64,000 bases of DNA from Pseudomonas sp. Irchel 3A7. Lineage in GTDB: Bacteria; Pseudomonadota; Gammaproteobacteria; Pseudomonadales; Pseudomonadaceae. Below the pieces are notes generated by a model, which was not told the origin of the DNA, searched no databases, and worked only from the letters and a program-made list of their open reading frames with translations. How positions within the stretch are numbered: the stretch's first letter is position 1; each line of letters opens with the position of its first letter. Made by a program: the position numbers and the translations under genes. Of this stretch, positions 35,103-44,270 are shown piece after piece. The stretch covers positions 1-64,000 of the forward strand of contig NZ_FYED01000009.1 of the NCBI RefSeq assembly GCF_900187565.1, read 5' to 3'.

Positions 35103-37760
35103 TCAAGCCAGGCTCTTGCTGACCACCTCAAACACATCACTAGACAGTTGCCCCGAAGCCCGAATCCGTTCCAGCTCCCCTTTCATCAACGCCTGACGGG
35201 AACTGTCGTACTTGCGCCAGCGCGTCAAAGGCGCCAACTGCCGAGAAGCGATCTGCGGATTGAACCCGTTCAGCTCGATCACCAGATCCGCCAGGAAGCG
35301 ATACCCGGAACCATCCGCCGCATGGAAGTTGATCAGGTTCTGCCCGGCAAACGCGCCGATCAACGCCCGCACCTTGTTCGGGTTCTTGATGTTGAACGCC
35401 GGATGCTCCATCAACGCCTTGACCCGCTCCAGACCACCCGGCAACACACTGCCCGCCTGAACACTGAACCACTGATCCATGACCAGCGGGTTGTCACTGA
35501 AGTGCGCGGCGAAGCTGGCCAGGGCCTTGGCTTTCTGCTCTTCGAACGGCGAGTTGACCAACACGGCCAGCGCAGTCAAACGCTCGGTCATGTTGTCGCA
35601 TGCGTCGAACTGCTCCAGCGTCGCCGCCAGAACTTCCGGCTTGCCACTGAGCATCAGGTACGACAGCGCAATGTTCTGCAACGCACGACGGGCGAAGTGT
35701 TCGGCCTCGGCCACGTACGGGGTTTGCTTGGACAGGTCGCGGTTGGCCTGATAACGCAGCCACAGGCCTTCGAACAGCGCGTCGGCCAATTGCTTGCGGG
35801 CAAATTCGCGGGCGATGTGAATGGCTTCGACATCCGCCACGTCACTGATTTCAGTCAAGTACGCTTCGCTCGGCAGCGAGAGCATTTCGGCGACCATCGC
35901 CTGATCCAGCGACTCATCGGACAGCACCGTGCGCAAGGCCGAAACCAGTCGCTGATCGAGGACCAGCGCTTCGCCTTTCTGTTGCTGGGCGATCAGTTCT
36001 TGCAGCACCTGCACCGACAATTGCTGGCCGGCATCCCAGCGATTGAATCCGTCGCTGTCGTGCTGCATCAGGAACATCAGCTGATCGCGGTTGTACGGGA
36101 AGCTCAGTTTCACCGGCGCGGAGAAGCCGCGCAGCAACGACGGCAGTGGCTGTTCGGCGATGTCGACGAAGGTGAAGGTCTGTTCGGCTTCGGTCACCGA
36201 AATGACCCGAGAAGTACCTTGCGCCGCCGCTTCACCGGCAAGGCGCAGGGCAATTTCGGCGCCCTTGCTGTCCAGCAGGCCCAATTCAACCGGGATCACG
36301 AACGGCAGTTTTTCCACCTTGTCCGGGGTTTGCGGGCAGCTCTGGCGGAAAGTCAGGCTGTAGGTTTTCGCCACCGCATCGTAAGACTCGCTGACCGCAA
36401 GGCGTGGCGTACCGGCCTGGCTGTACCAGCGCTTGAATTGGCTCAGGTCGACAGCGTTGGCATCTTCCATGGCCTTGATGAAGTCATCGCAGGTTACGGC
36501 CTGGCCATCGTGGCGCTCGAAGTACAGGTCGCTGCCTTTACGGAAACCTTCGGCGCCCAGCAAGGTGTGGATCATGCCGACCACTTCCGAACCCTTTTCG
36601 TACACGGTCAGGGTGTAGAAGTTGGAAATCTCGATGAAGCTGTCCGGACGTACCGCGTGGGCCATGGGGCCGGCATCTTCAGCAAACTGGTGGGTGCGCA
36701 GGTAGGCCACGTCCTGGATGCGCTTGACCGTGGCCGAATTCATGTCAGCGGAGAAATGCGAATCGCGGAATACGGTGAAGCCTTCCTTGAGCGACAGCTG
36801 GAACCAGTCGCGGCAGGTCACGCGGTTGCCCGACCAGTTGTGGAAATATTCGTGGGCCACGATGGCTTCGACCCGCTGGTGCGCGGCGTCGGTGGCGGTT
36901 TCGGCCTTCGCCAGCACGGCGCTGGAGTTGAAGATGTTGAGGCCCTTGTTCTCCATCGCGCCCATGTTGAAGTCGTTGACCGCGACGATCATGAAGATGT
37001 CCAGGTCATACTCGCGACCGTAGACTTCTTCGTCCCAGCGCATGGACTTCTTCAGGCTGTTCATCGCGTGCTGGCATTTGTCGATGTTTTCCGGCTCGAC
37101 ATAGATGCGCAGCGCCACGGTGCGCTCGGTCATGGTGGTGAAGGTGTCTTCGACACACCACAGATCACCGGCCACCAGGGCGAACAGGTACGCCGGTTTC
37201 TTGAACGGGTCTTCCCAGGTCGCCCAGTGCCGGCCGTCTTCGCCGGGACCGCTGGCGATCGGGTTGCCGTTGGACAGCAGCACCGGATAGCTGTGTTGCT
37301 CGGCAACCACGGTTGTCGTGAACGTGCTCATCACGTCCGGACGGTCAAGGTAATAAGTGATCTTGCGGAAACCTTCGGCTTCGCACTGGGTGCAGAACAT
37401 CGTGCCGGACTTGTACAGGCCTTCCAGCGCAGTGTTGGTTTCCGGGTGGATGCGCACGCTGGTGTCGACCGTGAAACTGGCGCTGGTCGGGTGCAGCGTC
37501 AGGTGATTCTCGGTCAGTTGATAGTCGGCGGCCGTCAGATCGCGATCAGCCAACTTGACCGACAGCAGGTCGAGTTGCTGACCGTCCAGCACCAGCGGCG
37601 GCAGGCCCGGGCCGCGCTCGGGGTTGCGGCGCATCACCAGTTGCGCATGGACCAGGCTGTGGTCCTCGAACAACTCGAAGGTCAGGTGTGTTTCGTCGAT
37701 CAGGTACTCGGGCGCCTGATAGTCCTTCAGGTAGATCATCTTCGGTTGTTCGGTGCGCAT
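35103..37760 (-). CDS. pepN: Aminopeptidase N
   Basis: 885 aa, the normal length. It is a cytoplasmic M1 zinc aminopeptidase that removes N-terminal residues from peptides. Signature motifs: GAMEN at 267-271, the zinc site H303-E304-x-x-H307 with E326 (HEYFHNW and LKEGFTVF), and the alpha-helical C-terminal solenoid from about 550. The ATG at 37760 has AAGGA upstream. It is followed downstream by the gap with repeats and no clear terminator. The order nadK, phosphoesterase, rhomboid, DUF1315, DUF2797, pepN matches what I remember of P. aeruginosa PA3088 to PA3083. Confidence 0.96.
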   Translation of the reverse strand: MRTEQPKMIYLKDYQAPEYLIDETHLTFELFEDHSLVHAQLVMRRNPERGPGLPPLVLDGQQLDLLSVKLADRDLTAADYQLTENHLTLHPTSASFTVDTSVRIHPETNTALEGLYKSGTMFCTQCEAEGFRKITYYLDRPDVMSTFTTTVVAEQHSYPVLLSNGNPIASGPGEDGRHWATWEDPFKKPAYLFALVAGDLWCVEDTFTTMTERTVALRIYVEPENIDKCQHAMNSLKKSMRWDEEVYGREYDLDIFMIVAVNDFNMGAMENKGLNIFNSSAVLAKAETATDAAHQRVEAIVAHEYFHNWSGNRVTCRDWFQLSLKEGFTVFRDSHFSADMNSATVKRIQDVAYLRTHQFAEDAGPMAHAVRPDSFIEISNFYTLTVYEKGSEVVGMIHTLLGAEGFRKGSDLYFERHDGQAVTCDDFIKAMEDANAVDLSQFKRWYSQAGTPRLAVSESYDAVAKTYSLTFRQSCPQTPDKVEKLPFVIPVELGLLDSKGAEIALRLAGEAAAQGTSRVISVTEAEQTFTFVDIAEQPLPSLLRGFSAPVKLSFPYNRDQLMFLMQHDSDGFNRWDAGQQLSVQVLQELIAQQQKGEALVLDQRLVSALRTVLSDESLDQAMVAEMLSLPSEAYLTEISDVADVEAIHIAREFARKQLADALFEGLWLRYQANRDLSKQTPYVAEAEHFARRALQNIALSYLMLSGKPEVLAATLEQFDACDNMTERLTALAVLVNSPFEEQKAKALASFAAHFSDNPLVMDQWFSVQAGSVLPGGLERVKALMEHPAFNIKNPNKVRALIGAFAGQNLINFHAADGSGYRFLADLVIELNGFNPQIASRQLAPLTRWRKYDSSRQALMKGELERIRASGQLSSDVFEVVSKSLA

Positions 37761-37770
37761 GCTGGAGTCC

Positions 37771-38601
37771 TTACTGATGCACGGCGAGTTGATAGGCCGT
37801 GTACTTACGAATGTTGATCACGCCGGTATCGAAGATCAGGTATTGCCCCTTGATCCCCAGCAGCGTGCCTTCGGCAATCGGGTTCTTGTCCAGGTTGAAG
37901 CTGACGATCTTGGCCGGGTATTGCTCCACCGGAAAACGGATTTCAAGCGGTTCGACATCGCTGATCGTCTGGATCGCCTGCAGGCCAAATCGTTCCTGCA
38001 AACCTTGCAGGCCTTCGGCGCAGCTGTCGAACAAGTGGTCGCGAACCCCGGCCAGATCCACCGAAACCGCATCACCCTTGAGCAAGGCCCGCCAGTTGGT
38101 CTTGTCGGCGACCTGACTGCGGAACAAGTCTTCGACGAAACCGGATTGCTGGCGGGTCGCGACGCGCACGATCGGCAACGCCTGGCTGGCGCCCTGATCG
38201 ATCCAGCGGGTCGGCAACTGGGTGGCACGGGTAATCCCGACCTTCACCCCGGATGAGTTCGACAGGTAGACGATGTGATCGGTCATGCAGAATTTTTGGC
38301 CCCACTCCGGCTCCCGGCAGGTGCCGGCGTCGAAATGGCAGCGTTCCGGGCTCATGATGCACACGTCACACTGGGCCAGTTTGGTCATGCACGGATAGCA
38401 ATAGCCCTGGCTGAAACTGGTTTTGGTCTTGCGTCCGCAATGGATGCAATGGATCGCACCCAGGTATTCCAGGCGCACCGTGGTGCCGATCAACGGATTG
38501 ACCGGAACCTCGACGTCGCCCAGACGAAATGCGTATTGCACGTTCGGCCCGTCCAGGCGCGCCGACATTTTACTGATTGCACCGCGGCCAATCTCGATCA
38601 A
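37771..38601 (-). CDS. DUF2797 zinc-ribbon-containing protein
   Basis: 276 aa if started at the TTG at 38599-38601, whose last two bases open the TGA of the upstream DUF1315 gene (TTGA overlap). An ATG 11 codons later (38566-38568) lacks a ribosome site, and the upstream extension to 38778 runs opposite DUF1315 and is not coding. Residues about 45-100 hold a Cys-rich region: C-I-H-C, then C-Y-P-C, then C-D-V-C and further Cys, which should bind zinc. The C-terminal half (SSGVKVGITRATQLPTRW, NWRALLKGD) is conserved in the family. Function is unknown. Confidence 0.85.
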   Translation of the reverse strand: MIEIGRGAISKMSARLDGPNVQYAFRLGDVEVPVNPLIGTTVRLEYLGAIHCIHCGRKTKTSFSQGYCYPCMTKLAQCDVCIMSPERCHFDAGTCREPEWGQKFCMTDHIVYLSNSSGVKVGITRATQLPTRWIDQGASQALPIVRVATRQQSGFVEDLFRSQVADKTNWRALLKGDAVSVDLAGVRDHLFDSCAEGLQGLQERFGLQAIQTISDVEPLEIRFPVEQYPAKIVSFNLDKNPIAEGTLLGIKGQYLIFDTGVINIRKYTAYQLAVHQ

Positions 38602-38858
38602 TGGATGGCATCCGACTTGAACAGGATATTCGGCACTTCGATCGACTTCGACGCACATTCCTGCGGACCCATGTAGCCAGTGCGCTCTTCCTCGGGCAGG
38701 TTCTGGATTTCCCAGGCGATCATCGCTTGCAGCGATAATTCGCGTTGCTCGGTGGTGAGCTTGCCACCGTCGGACCATTTACCGATTTCCACCGCCAGTT
38801 TCAGGCTCTGGTAGATGTCCGGGGTGATGTTCTTGATCATTTCGTTAAAAGAGGACAT
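38598..38858 (-). CDS. DUF1315 family protein (YeaC-like)
   Basis: 86 aa, cytoplasmic, no signal. The pattern MIKNITPDIYQSLKLAVEIG followed by KWSDG and LSLQAMIAWE is that of the YeaC/DUF1315 family, whose function is not known. The ATG at 38858 has GGAG upstream. It overlaps the downstream DUF2797 start, so the two are made together. Confidence 0.88.
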   Translation of the reverse strand: MSSFNEMIKNITPDIYQSLKLAVEIGKWSDGGKLTTEQRELSLQAMIAWEIQNLPEEERTGYMGPQECASKSIEVPNILFKSDAIH

Positions 38859-38891
38859 TGGGTCTCCGCGTTCTCTACTTACAAGACTGTT

Positions 38892-39761
38892 TCAGACGGC
38901 CAGTTTACGGCGGTTGTACAAACCACCCAACAAACCGGTCAAGCATCCGACGAGCAACCCGCTGACATGGGCCGCGTTGGCGATTTCACCGAAGCCGATC
39001 ATCGAGACCAGCCCCGACAGGCACAGCAGCAACCAGACCAGCATCATCACCAGTACCCCGCGAGGCAGGCGATAAGCGGCGTTCGGCGACAACAGCTGGA
39101 AGATCCAGCAGTGTCCGAGCAGGCCGTACAGCACCCCGGACAACCCGCCGAACAGGCTCGGGCCGCTGAAAAGAAATTGGGTGTAATTGGATACAAGGCT
39201 GAACAGCAAGGTCAGGCCGATCAGGTTGACGCTGCCCTGGCGCGACTCGATGCGCCGTCCCAGCTCCCAGTACCACATGCCGTTCATCGCCAGGTGCAGG
39301 ATGCCGAAGTGGATCAGCATCGGCGTGACCAGTCGCCACCACTGCCCCGCCGCCAGGCTGTCGGCCAAAGGCGTGAAGTGGATGTACTCGCCGACGATGC
39401 GGAAATCGAGGAAGGTCAGCCAGTGCATCGTATTCAGGTTGTCGCCCAGCATCGTCAGCGCGCCGACCAGCAGGCTCAACAGCAAGACCAGCGCAGTGGC
39501 TTTGGCGTAGCGCAGCTGCTCGACGAAACCCGGACGGCGAACGGTTTGTGCCACGGGAACATCCAGTTGCTGATCGGGATCGCCCTCCGGAAACCGCTCA
39601 TACAAGGCGCGCACGTCTTCGCTGATGTTGTCCGGCACCCACAACACCTGCTCGCCCGCCTCTTCGCTGACCCGGTGCGGCACTTGCATGCGCTGCAACA
39701 ATTTGACGAAACCGCTGAGGTCCACCGCCAGCGGCAGACGCAATACCGCCACAGCACTCAT
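38892..39761 (-). CDS. Rhomboid intramembrane serine protease (GlpG type)
   Basis: 289 aa. An N-terminal cytoplasmic domain (1-80) is followed by six membrane helices. The catalytic dyad is Ser208 in GGLSG (helix 4) and His265 in IANAAHVSG (helix 6). The oxyanion residues H151 and N160 lie in IHFGILHLAMN (helix 2). These are all in their proper places, so it should be active and cleave membrane-spanning substrates. The ATG at 39761 has AGAGAGG before it; the longer frame to 40067 overlaps the phosphoesterase gene and is not used. Confidence 0.95.
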   Translation of the reverse strand: MSAVAVLRLPLAVDLSGFVKLLQRMQVPHRVSEEAGEQVLWVPDNISEDVRALYERFPEGDPDQQLDVPVAQTVRRPGFVEQLRYAKATALVLLLSLLVGALTMLGDNLNTMHWLTFLDFRIVGEYIHFTPLADSLAAGQWWRLVTPMLIHFGILHLAMNGMWYWELGRRIESRQGSVNLIGLTLLFSLVSNYTQFLFSGPSLFGGLSGVLYGLLGHCWIFQLLSPNAAYRLPRGVLVMMLVWLLLCLSGLVSMIGFGEIANAAHVSGLLVGCLTGLLGGLYNRRKLAV

Positions 39762-39774
39762 TGCAACCTCTCTT

Positions 39775-40746
39775 TCATTGCAAAACCTCTGGCCGCTCGA
39801 CATCGACCCAGACAAATTTATGCGGATCGAGCCGCGTTTCCTGATCCAGCCGATAGGCGACCAGTTTGCCGTAGAGCACGGCGCTGTAATCCAGGCACGC
39901 CAGGTTCGGGCGGATCGGCGCGGGTTTGCCGCTGCGCCAGTAGTGGCCGACAAACAGCAACGGCTCGTCGATGCCGTAACGCAGCAGGTTGTTCTTCTCA
40001 CTGGACGACAGCGGCGTTTGCGCCACCGGGTCGGGCAGCGCATCGGGCTGGAACACGATGTCGCCATAGGTCTGCGGGTCGTCCTCCCAGAATTTGGTGC
40101 GGAAGAACGAACGGGTCAGGCCATCGCCGCTGGTCATGGTCAGGCCATGGGGCAGGCGCATGTCGGTGCCGCGCAGCAGGCGGTCGAACACGGTGCAGGC
40201 GAAACTGCCCGGCATGGCCGACGCCTGCAGGAAGTGTTCATCGACGCACCCATCGGGAAACAGCGCCCGCAGCGGTTCGATCAGGCCGGCGTCCCAACAG
40301 GCATGCACCACCCGGAAGCGTCCGGCGTCGACGAACAGCGGCAGCTCATAGAACCATTGCTGGAAGTCATGCCAGTCACCCGGATGATGTTCGAACTGGG
40401 TCAGGGTTTCATTCAGCAATCGGGCGTGGCGCGGCGTGTGCTCACGGACGAACTGCTTGCCACTGCCAGGCAGCGCCGGCGTGACCCAGCCCAGGGCGTT
40501 GAATTCATGGTTGCCCATGATGCACAGCGCCTGACCGGCCTCGACCATGTCGTGGACGATGTGCAGCGCCTCGCGAATCCGCGGGCCGCGGTCGATGATG
40601 TCGCCGACGAACACCGCCATGCGCGAAGGATGGCGCCAGACGCCACCTTGTTTGTGATAACCGAGCCGGTCGAGCAAATGCTCAAGGGTCAGAGCGCAAC
40701 CGTGCACGTCACCGATCAGGTCGTAGCTACGCGCGGGATCGAGCAT
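39775..40746 (-). CDS. Metallophosphoesterase (PrpE/ApaH-like)
   Basis: 323 aa. The phosphoesterase site is complete: D-x-H in IGDVHG (residues 12-15), GDIIDRGP near 48, GNHEFN near 77, and late His residues (HACWDAGL near 147, GHYWRSGK near 268). Family members split diadenosine tetraphosphate or protein phosphates; the substrate here is not known. Its start overlaps the nadK stop (TGATG), so it is the second gene of a nadK-led operon. Confidence 0.88.
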   Translation of the reverse strand: MLDPARSYDLIGDVHGCALTLEHLLDRLGYHKQGGVWRHPSRMAVFVGDIIDRGPRIREALHIVHDMVEAGQALCIMGNHEFNALGWVTPALPGSGKQFVREHTPRHARLLNETLTQFEHHPGDWHDFQQWFYELPLFVDAGRFRVVHACWDAGLIEPLRALFPDGCVDEHFLQASAMPGSFACTVFDRLLRGTDMRLPHGLTMTSGDGLTRSFFRTKFWEDDPQTYGDIVFQPDALPDPVAQTPLSSSEKNNLLRYGIDEPLLFVGHYWRSGKPAPIRPNLACLDYSAVLYGKLVAYRLDQETRLDPHKFVWVDVERPEVLQ

Positions 40747-41636
40747 CAGTCGCCTCCACCACCCAACTTGCTGCCCCAGCCGAGCTTGGTCCGGCAGACT
40801 TCGTAGTAGTTGTGGTCGAGCGGGTGGATCAGCCGCAACTTCTGGGCTTTCTTGCTCACGGTGATGGTATCGCCGGGCGCGCAGGTAAAGTGGTTCTGCC
40901 CGTCACACGAGACTTGCGGGTAAATCTGCATATCCTTGGACACGACGATTTTCAGCTCACTGTTGCCATCGACCACAATCGGTCTGCCCGACAAGGTATG
41001 GGGGTACATCGGCACAATTACAATGGCGTCGAGCTTGGGGTGCATGATCGGTCCACCCGCCGACAGCGCATAGGCGGTCGAACCGGTGGGCGTGGCGACG
41101 ATCAGGCCGTCGGCCTTTTGGCTGCAGACGAACTGGCCGTCGATGTACAGTTCGAACTCGATCATCCGCGTCGATTTGCCAGGGTGCAGCACCACGTCGT
41201 TCAGCGCATCGCCCTGGCCGATGGCCTCGGCATGGCGACGGACTTCGGCCTGCAGCAGGAAGCGGTTTTCCACCAGATAATGACCGTCGAGCACCTCGGC
41301 GACCTTGACTTCCAGCTCATCGGGACGGATATCGGTCAGGAAACCCAAACTGCCCCGGTTGATCCCCAGCACCGGGATATTGTGCTTGGCCAGCGCCCGG
41401 GCGGCGCCGAGCAGGCTGCCGTCACCGCCGACCACAATCACCATGTCACACACTTCGCCGAGCATCTTGCGCGACGAGGTTTGCAGGCCGTGGCCCGGCA
41501 GGACTTCGGCGATGGTGTCTTCGAGGATCACGTGCAGGTGACGATCGAGCAGAAACCGTTTCAGTCGGCGGACGGTATCGAGTACCTGCGAACTGCCGAG
41601 ACGTCCGATGATGCCGATATTACGAAATTGCTCCAT
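40746..41636 (-). CDS. nadK: NAD kinase
   Basis: 296 aa. It phosphorylates NAD+ to NADP+. The catalytic GGDG motif is at 70-73, the Gly-rich INRGSLGFLTD near 93, and NDVVLHPGKSTRMIEF and TPTGSTAYALSAGGPI follow in order, as in all bacterial NAD kinases. The ATG at 41634-41636 has AGGGA before it; the 11-codon upstream extension is dropped. It leads the operon nadK, phosphoesterase and likely the rhomboid-to-pepN genes, all on the same strand with short gaps. Confidence 0.96.
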   Translation of the reverse strand: MEQFRNIGIIGRLGSSQVLDTVRRLKRFLLDRHLHVILEDTIAEVLPGHGLQTSSRKMLGEVCDMVIVVGGDGSLLGAARALAKHNIPVLGINRGSLGFLTDIRPDELEVKVAEVLDGHYLVENRFLLQAEVRRHAEAIGQGDALNDVVLHPGKSTRMIEFELYIDGQFVCSQKADGLIVATPTGSTAYALSAGGPIMHPKLDAIVIVPMYPHTLSGRPIVVDGNSELKIVVSKDMQIYPQVSCDGQNHFTCAPGDTITVSKKAQKLRLIHPLDHNYYEVCRTKLGWGSKLGGGGD

Positions 41637-41748
41637 GGGGTCCCTAAGCTCTGCGACGGCGAAAAGCACGATTATGGGCGAAAGCTCGGGATAGACAAAA
41701 TCCTTTCAGCGACAAGGATGTACTCCTGTTTGAGGCTATGCTCGCAAG

Positions 41749-42699
41749 ATGATCCTATTTCCAGATTTGTTGCAGTTACCCCACCGGTTGCACCACCCCG
41801 AAGTGCGCGACCTGGCGTGGGTCATCCTGGCGCCGCCGATGCTCGCCGACACGCCGTGGCCGCAGCGCCATCCGCTGGCCGGCAGCGACTGGGTACAGGC
41901 GCCGGATCGCCTGGAACACTGGCTGCGGCGCCTGGACCAGGACAGCTACGGTTTGCTGCACTGGTTGTCCCAGGCCCGCACCCGGCGCCTGGGCCTTTAC
42001 TACGAGCGTCTCTGGCAATTTGCCGTCGAACACGCACCGGGCATCGAACTGATTGCCGCCAACATGCCGATCCGCCGTGAAGGCCACACCCTGGGCGAAC
42101 TGGACATGCTGCTGCGCGATCGCGACGGCGTGCATCACCTGGAACTGGCGATCAAGCTCTATCTTGGCCCGCAGAATGGGGATGGACGCGACACCGCACA
42201 GTGGCTCGGACCCGGGTGCCACGATCGACTGGATCGCAAACTCACGCACCTGAGCCAGCATCAACTGCCGATTTCCGCCCGACCGGAGAGCCGCGAAGTC
42301 CTCGCGGCGCTGGATATCCGGCAATTCAGCGCACATTTGTGGCTGGGCGGCTACTTGCTGTATCCGTGGCCCGGCCCAGCGGTGCCTCCGGGCGGTGCCC
42401 ATCCACAGCATCTGCGCGGTCGCTGGCTGCATCAGAAGGATTGGCCCGAATTTATCGGGCAAAGTCCACCCGGTCGCTGGCAACCCCTGCCCCGCCATGC
42501 CTGGCTGGCGCCGGCGCATTACCCTGCCGAACAGACCTGGAGTAACGGGCAATTGCAGGCGTGGTTGAGTGAGTTGTCGCCCGTAGCACCGGCGCAGTTG
42601 TTGGTGCGGTTGACGGAAAATGCCAATGGCGACTGGGAAGAAGCCGAGCGGTTGTTTCTGGTGGCGGATCTTTGGCCGAACGTGCCGGGCCAGGGTTGA
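41749..42699 (+). CDS. DUF1853 family protein, possible nuclease fold
   Basis: 316 aa, cytoplasmic. The conserved block EGHTLGELDMLLRD (D119) is followed, 13 residues later, by E132-x3-K136 in LELAIKLYLG. This resembles the PD-(D/E)XK nuclease core (Asp, then Glu and Lys on the next strand), although E-x3-K is not the standard E-x-K spacing. DUF1853 has no assigned activity that I know of. It is transcribed divergently from nadK. The ribosome site before the ATG at 41749 is weak. Confidence 0.82.
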   Translation: MILFPDLLQLPHRLHHPEVRDLAWVILAPPMLADTPWPQRHPLAGSDWVQAPDRLEHWLRRLDQDSYGLLHWLSQARTRRLGLYYERLWQFAVEHAPGIELIAANMPIRREGHTLGELDMLLRDRDGVHHLELAIKLYLGPQNGDGRDTAQWLGPGCHDRLDRKLTHLSQHQLPISARPESREVLAALDIRQFSAHLWLGGYLLYPWPGPAVPPGGAHPQHLRGRWLHQKDWPEFIGQSPPGRWQPLPRHAWLAPAHYPAEQTWSNGQLQAWLSELSPVAPAQLLVRLTENANGDWEEAERLFLVADLWPNVPGQG

Positions 42700-42718
42700 G
42701 ATTTTGTAGTGACTGGAC

Positions 42719-42796
42719 CGGCCTCTTCGCGAGCAGGCTCGCTCCCACAATTGGAATGCATTTCCCTGTGGGAGCGAGCCTGCTCGCGAATGAGCC
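42719..42796. repeat. REPIN (REP family A, short loop)
   Basis: Two inverted units separated by only about 18 bp, between convergent DUF1853 and arsB genes. The element ends nine bases beyond the arsB stop. Confidence 0.9.
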
Positions 42797-42804
42797 AACG
42801 CGGT

Positions 42805-44088
42805 TTAAAGAGATAACCGCAAAGCCAACGCCGCCAACGTCGCCAACAACACCGGCACCGTCAACACAATCCCGACCTTGAAGTAATACCCCCAGCCGAT
42901 CCGGATACTCTTGCGCTCCAGTACATGCAACCACAACAGCGTCGCCAGGCTGCCGATCGGGGTGATTTTCGGCCCCAGGTCGCTGCCGATGACGTTGGCG
43001 TAGATCATTGCCTCCTTCACCATCCCCGTCGCCTGGCTGGCATCGATGGATAACAGGCCGATCAGCACCGTCGGCAAATTGTTCATGATCGAAGACAACA
43101 GCGCCGTCAGCACCCCGGTGCCCATGGCTGCGCCCCATACGCCATATTCGGCGAAACCGTTCAGCCACCCCGCCAGGAACCCGGTGAGCCCGGCGTTGCG
43201 CAAACCGTAGACCACCAGGTACATGCCCAACGAGAAGATCACGATCTGCCACGGCGCTTCTTTCATCACTTTGCGCGTGGAGATCTTGTGGCCGCGGGCA
43301 GCGATGGCCAGCAACAGGGCGGCACACACTGCCGAAATCGCGCTGATCGGAATGCCCAGCGGCTCCAGCGCAAAACAACCGAGCAACAGGATGACCAGCA
43401 CCGCCCAACCAGCATAAAACGTCGCTTTGTCGTGGATGGCGGACGCCGGATGCGCCAGTTGCTCAGGGTCATAATCCCTTGGAATGTCACGACGGAAAAA
43501 CCACATCAGCATGGCAAGCGTCGCGGCAACGCTCACCAGGTTGACCGGGATCATCACCGCCGCGTAGCGATTGAAACCGATGTCGAAGAAGTCCGCGGAA
43601 ACGATGTTCACCAGGTTCGACACCACCAGCGGCAGGCTCGCGGTATCGGCGATGAAACCGGCGCCCATGACAAACGCCAGGGTCGCCGCCGGGGAAAAAC
43701 GCAACGCCAGGAGCATGGAGATCACGATGGGCGTGAGAATCAGTGCCGCACCGTCGTTGGCGAACAACGCCGAGACCAGCGCCCCGAGCAGCACCATGTA
43801 AGCGAACAACTTGCGCCCGTTGCCTCGCCCCCAGCGGGCCACATGCAGCGCTGCCCAGGCAAACAGCCCGGCCTCGTCCAGCAACAGGCTGATGATGATC
43901 AGCGCGATAAAGGTGCCGGTGGCATTCCAGATGATCTGCCACACCACCGGAATGTCACCCAGGTGCACCACGCCGAAAATCAGCGCCAGCACCGCGCCGA
44001 ACACCGCACTCCAGCCAACGCCGAGGCCTTTGGGTTGCCAGATCACCAGGGTAATGGTCAACAGGAAAATCAGTGACGCGACAAGCAT
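42805..44088 (-). CDS. arsB: Arsenite efflux permease ArsB
   Basis: 427 aa, 10-12 membrane helices. The sequence follows E. coli ArsB closely as I remember it: FLLTITLVIWQPKGLGVGW at the start, IIISLLLDEAGLFAWAALHV, ALFANDGAALILTPIVIS, SNLVNIVSADFF, and YANVIGSDLGPKITPIGS near the end. It pumps arsenite or antimonite out, alone or with ArsA. No arsR, arsC or arsA gene lies within this window, which is unusual. No clear operator is seen in the 730-bp space shared with the neighbouring reductase, because that gene occupies it. Confidence 0.94.
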   Translation of the reverse strand: MLVASLIFLLTITLVIWQPKGLGVGWSAVFGAVLALIFGVVHLGDIPVVWQIIWNATGTFIALIIISLLLDEAGLFAWAALHVARWGRGNGRKLFAYMVLLGALVSALFANDGAALILTPIVISMLLALRFSPAATLAFVMGAGFIADTASLPLVVSNLVNIVSADFFDIGFNRYAAVMIPVNLVSVAATLAMLMWFFRRDIPRDYDPEQLAHPASAIHDKATFYAGWAVLVILLLGCFALEPLGIPISAISAVCAALLLAIAARGHKISTRKVMKEAPWQIVIFSLGMYLVVYGLRNAGLTGFLAGWLNGFAEYGVWGAAMGTGVLTALLSSIMNNLPTVLIGLLSIDASQATGMVKEAMIYANVIGSDLGPKITPIGSLATLLWLHVLERKSIRIGWGYYFKVGIVLTVPVLLATLAALALRLSL

Positions 44089-44166
44089 TCAAGGCAGCCT
44101 TGGAACAAATGAGCAAACAGGATGACAGGCCGCCCAACCGACGTCACCTTCCGAAAAAAACAGAGC

Positions 44167-44270
44167 CCTGTAGGAGCGAGCTTGCTCGCGATGAACCCGA
44201 GAGCAACTCGCTTAACCAGAAAACACGCGTAATCGTTTACGACCATCGCGAGCAAGCTCGCTCCTACAGG
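44167..44270. repeat. REP family C doublet
   Basis: CTGTAGGAGCGAGCTTGCTC and its exact inverted partner (CATCGCGAGCAAGCTCGCTCCTACAG) enclose about 50 bp. This is the only copy of this variant in the window. Its right end supplies the stop codon of the reductase gene. Confidence 0.9.

Noticed and set aside
34884..37817. A 977-codon plus-strand frame opposite pepN
   Set aside because: Same reason: antisense shadow of pepN. It also starts inside the structured repeat B.
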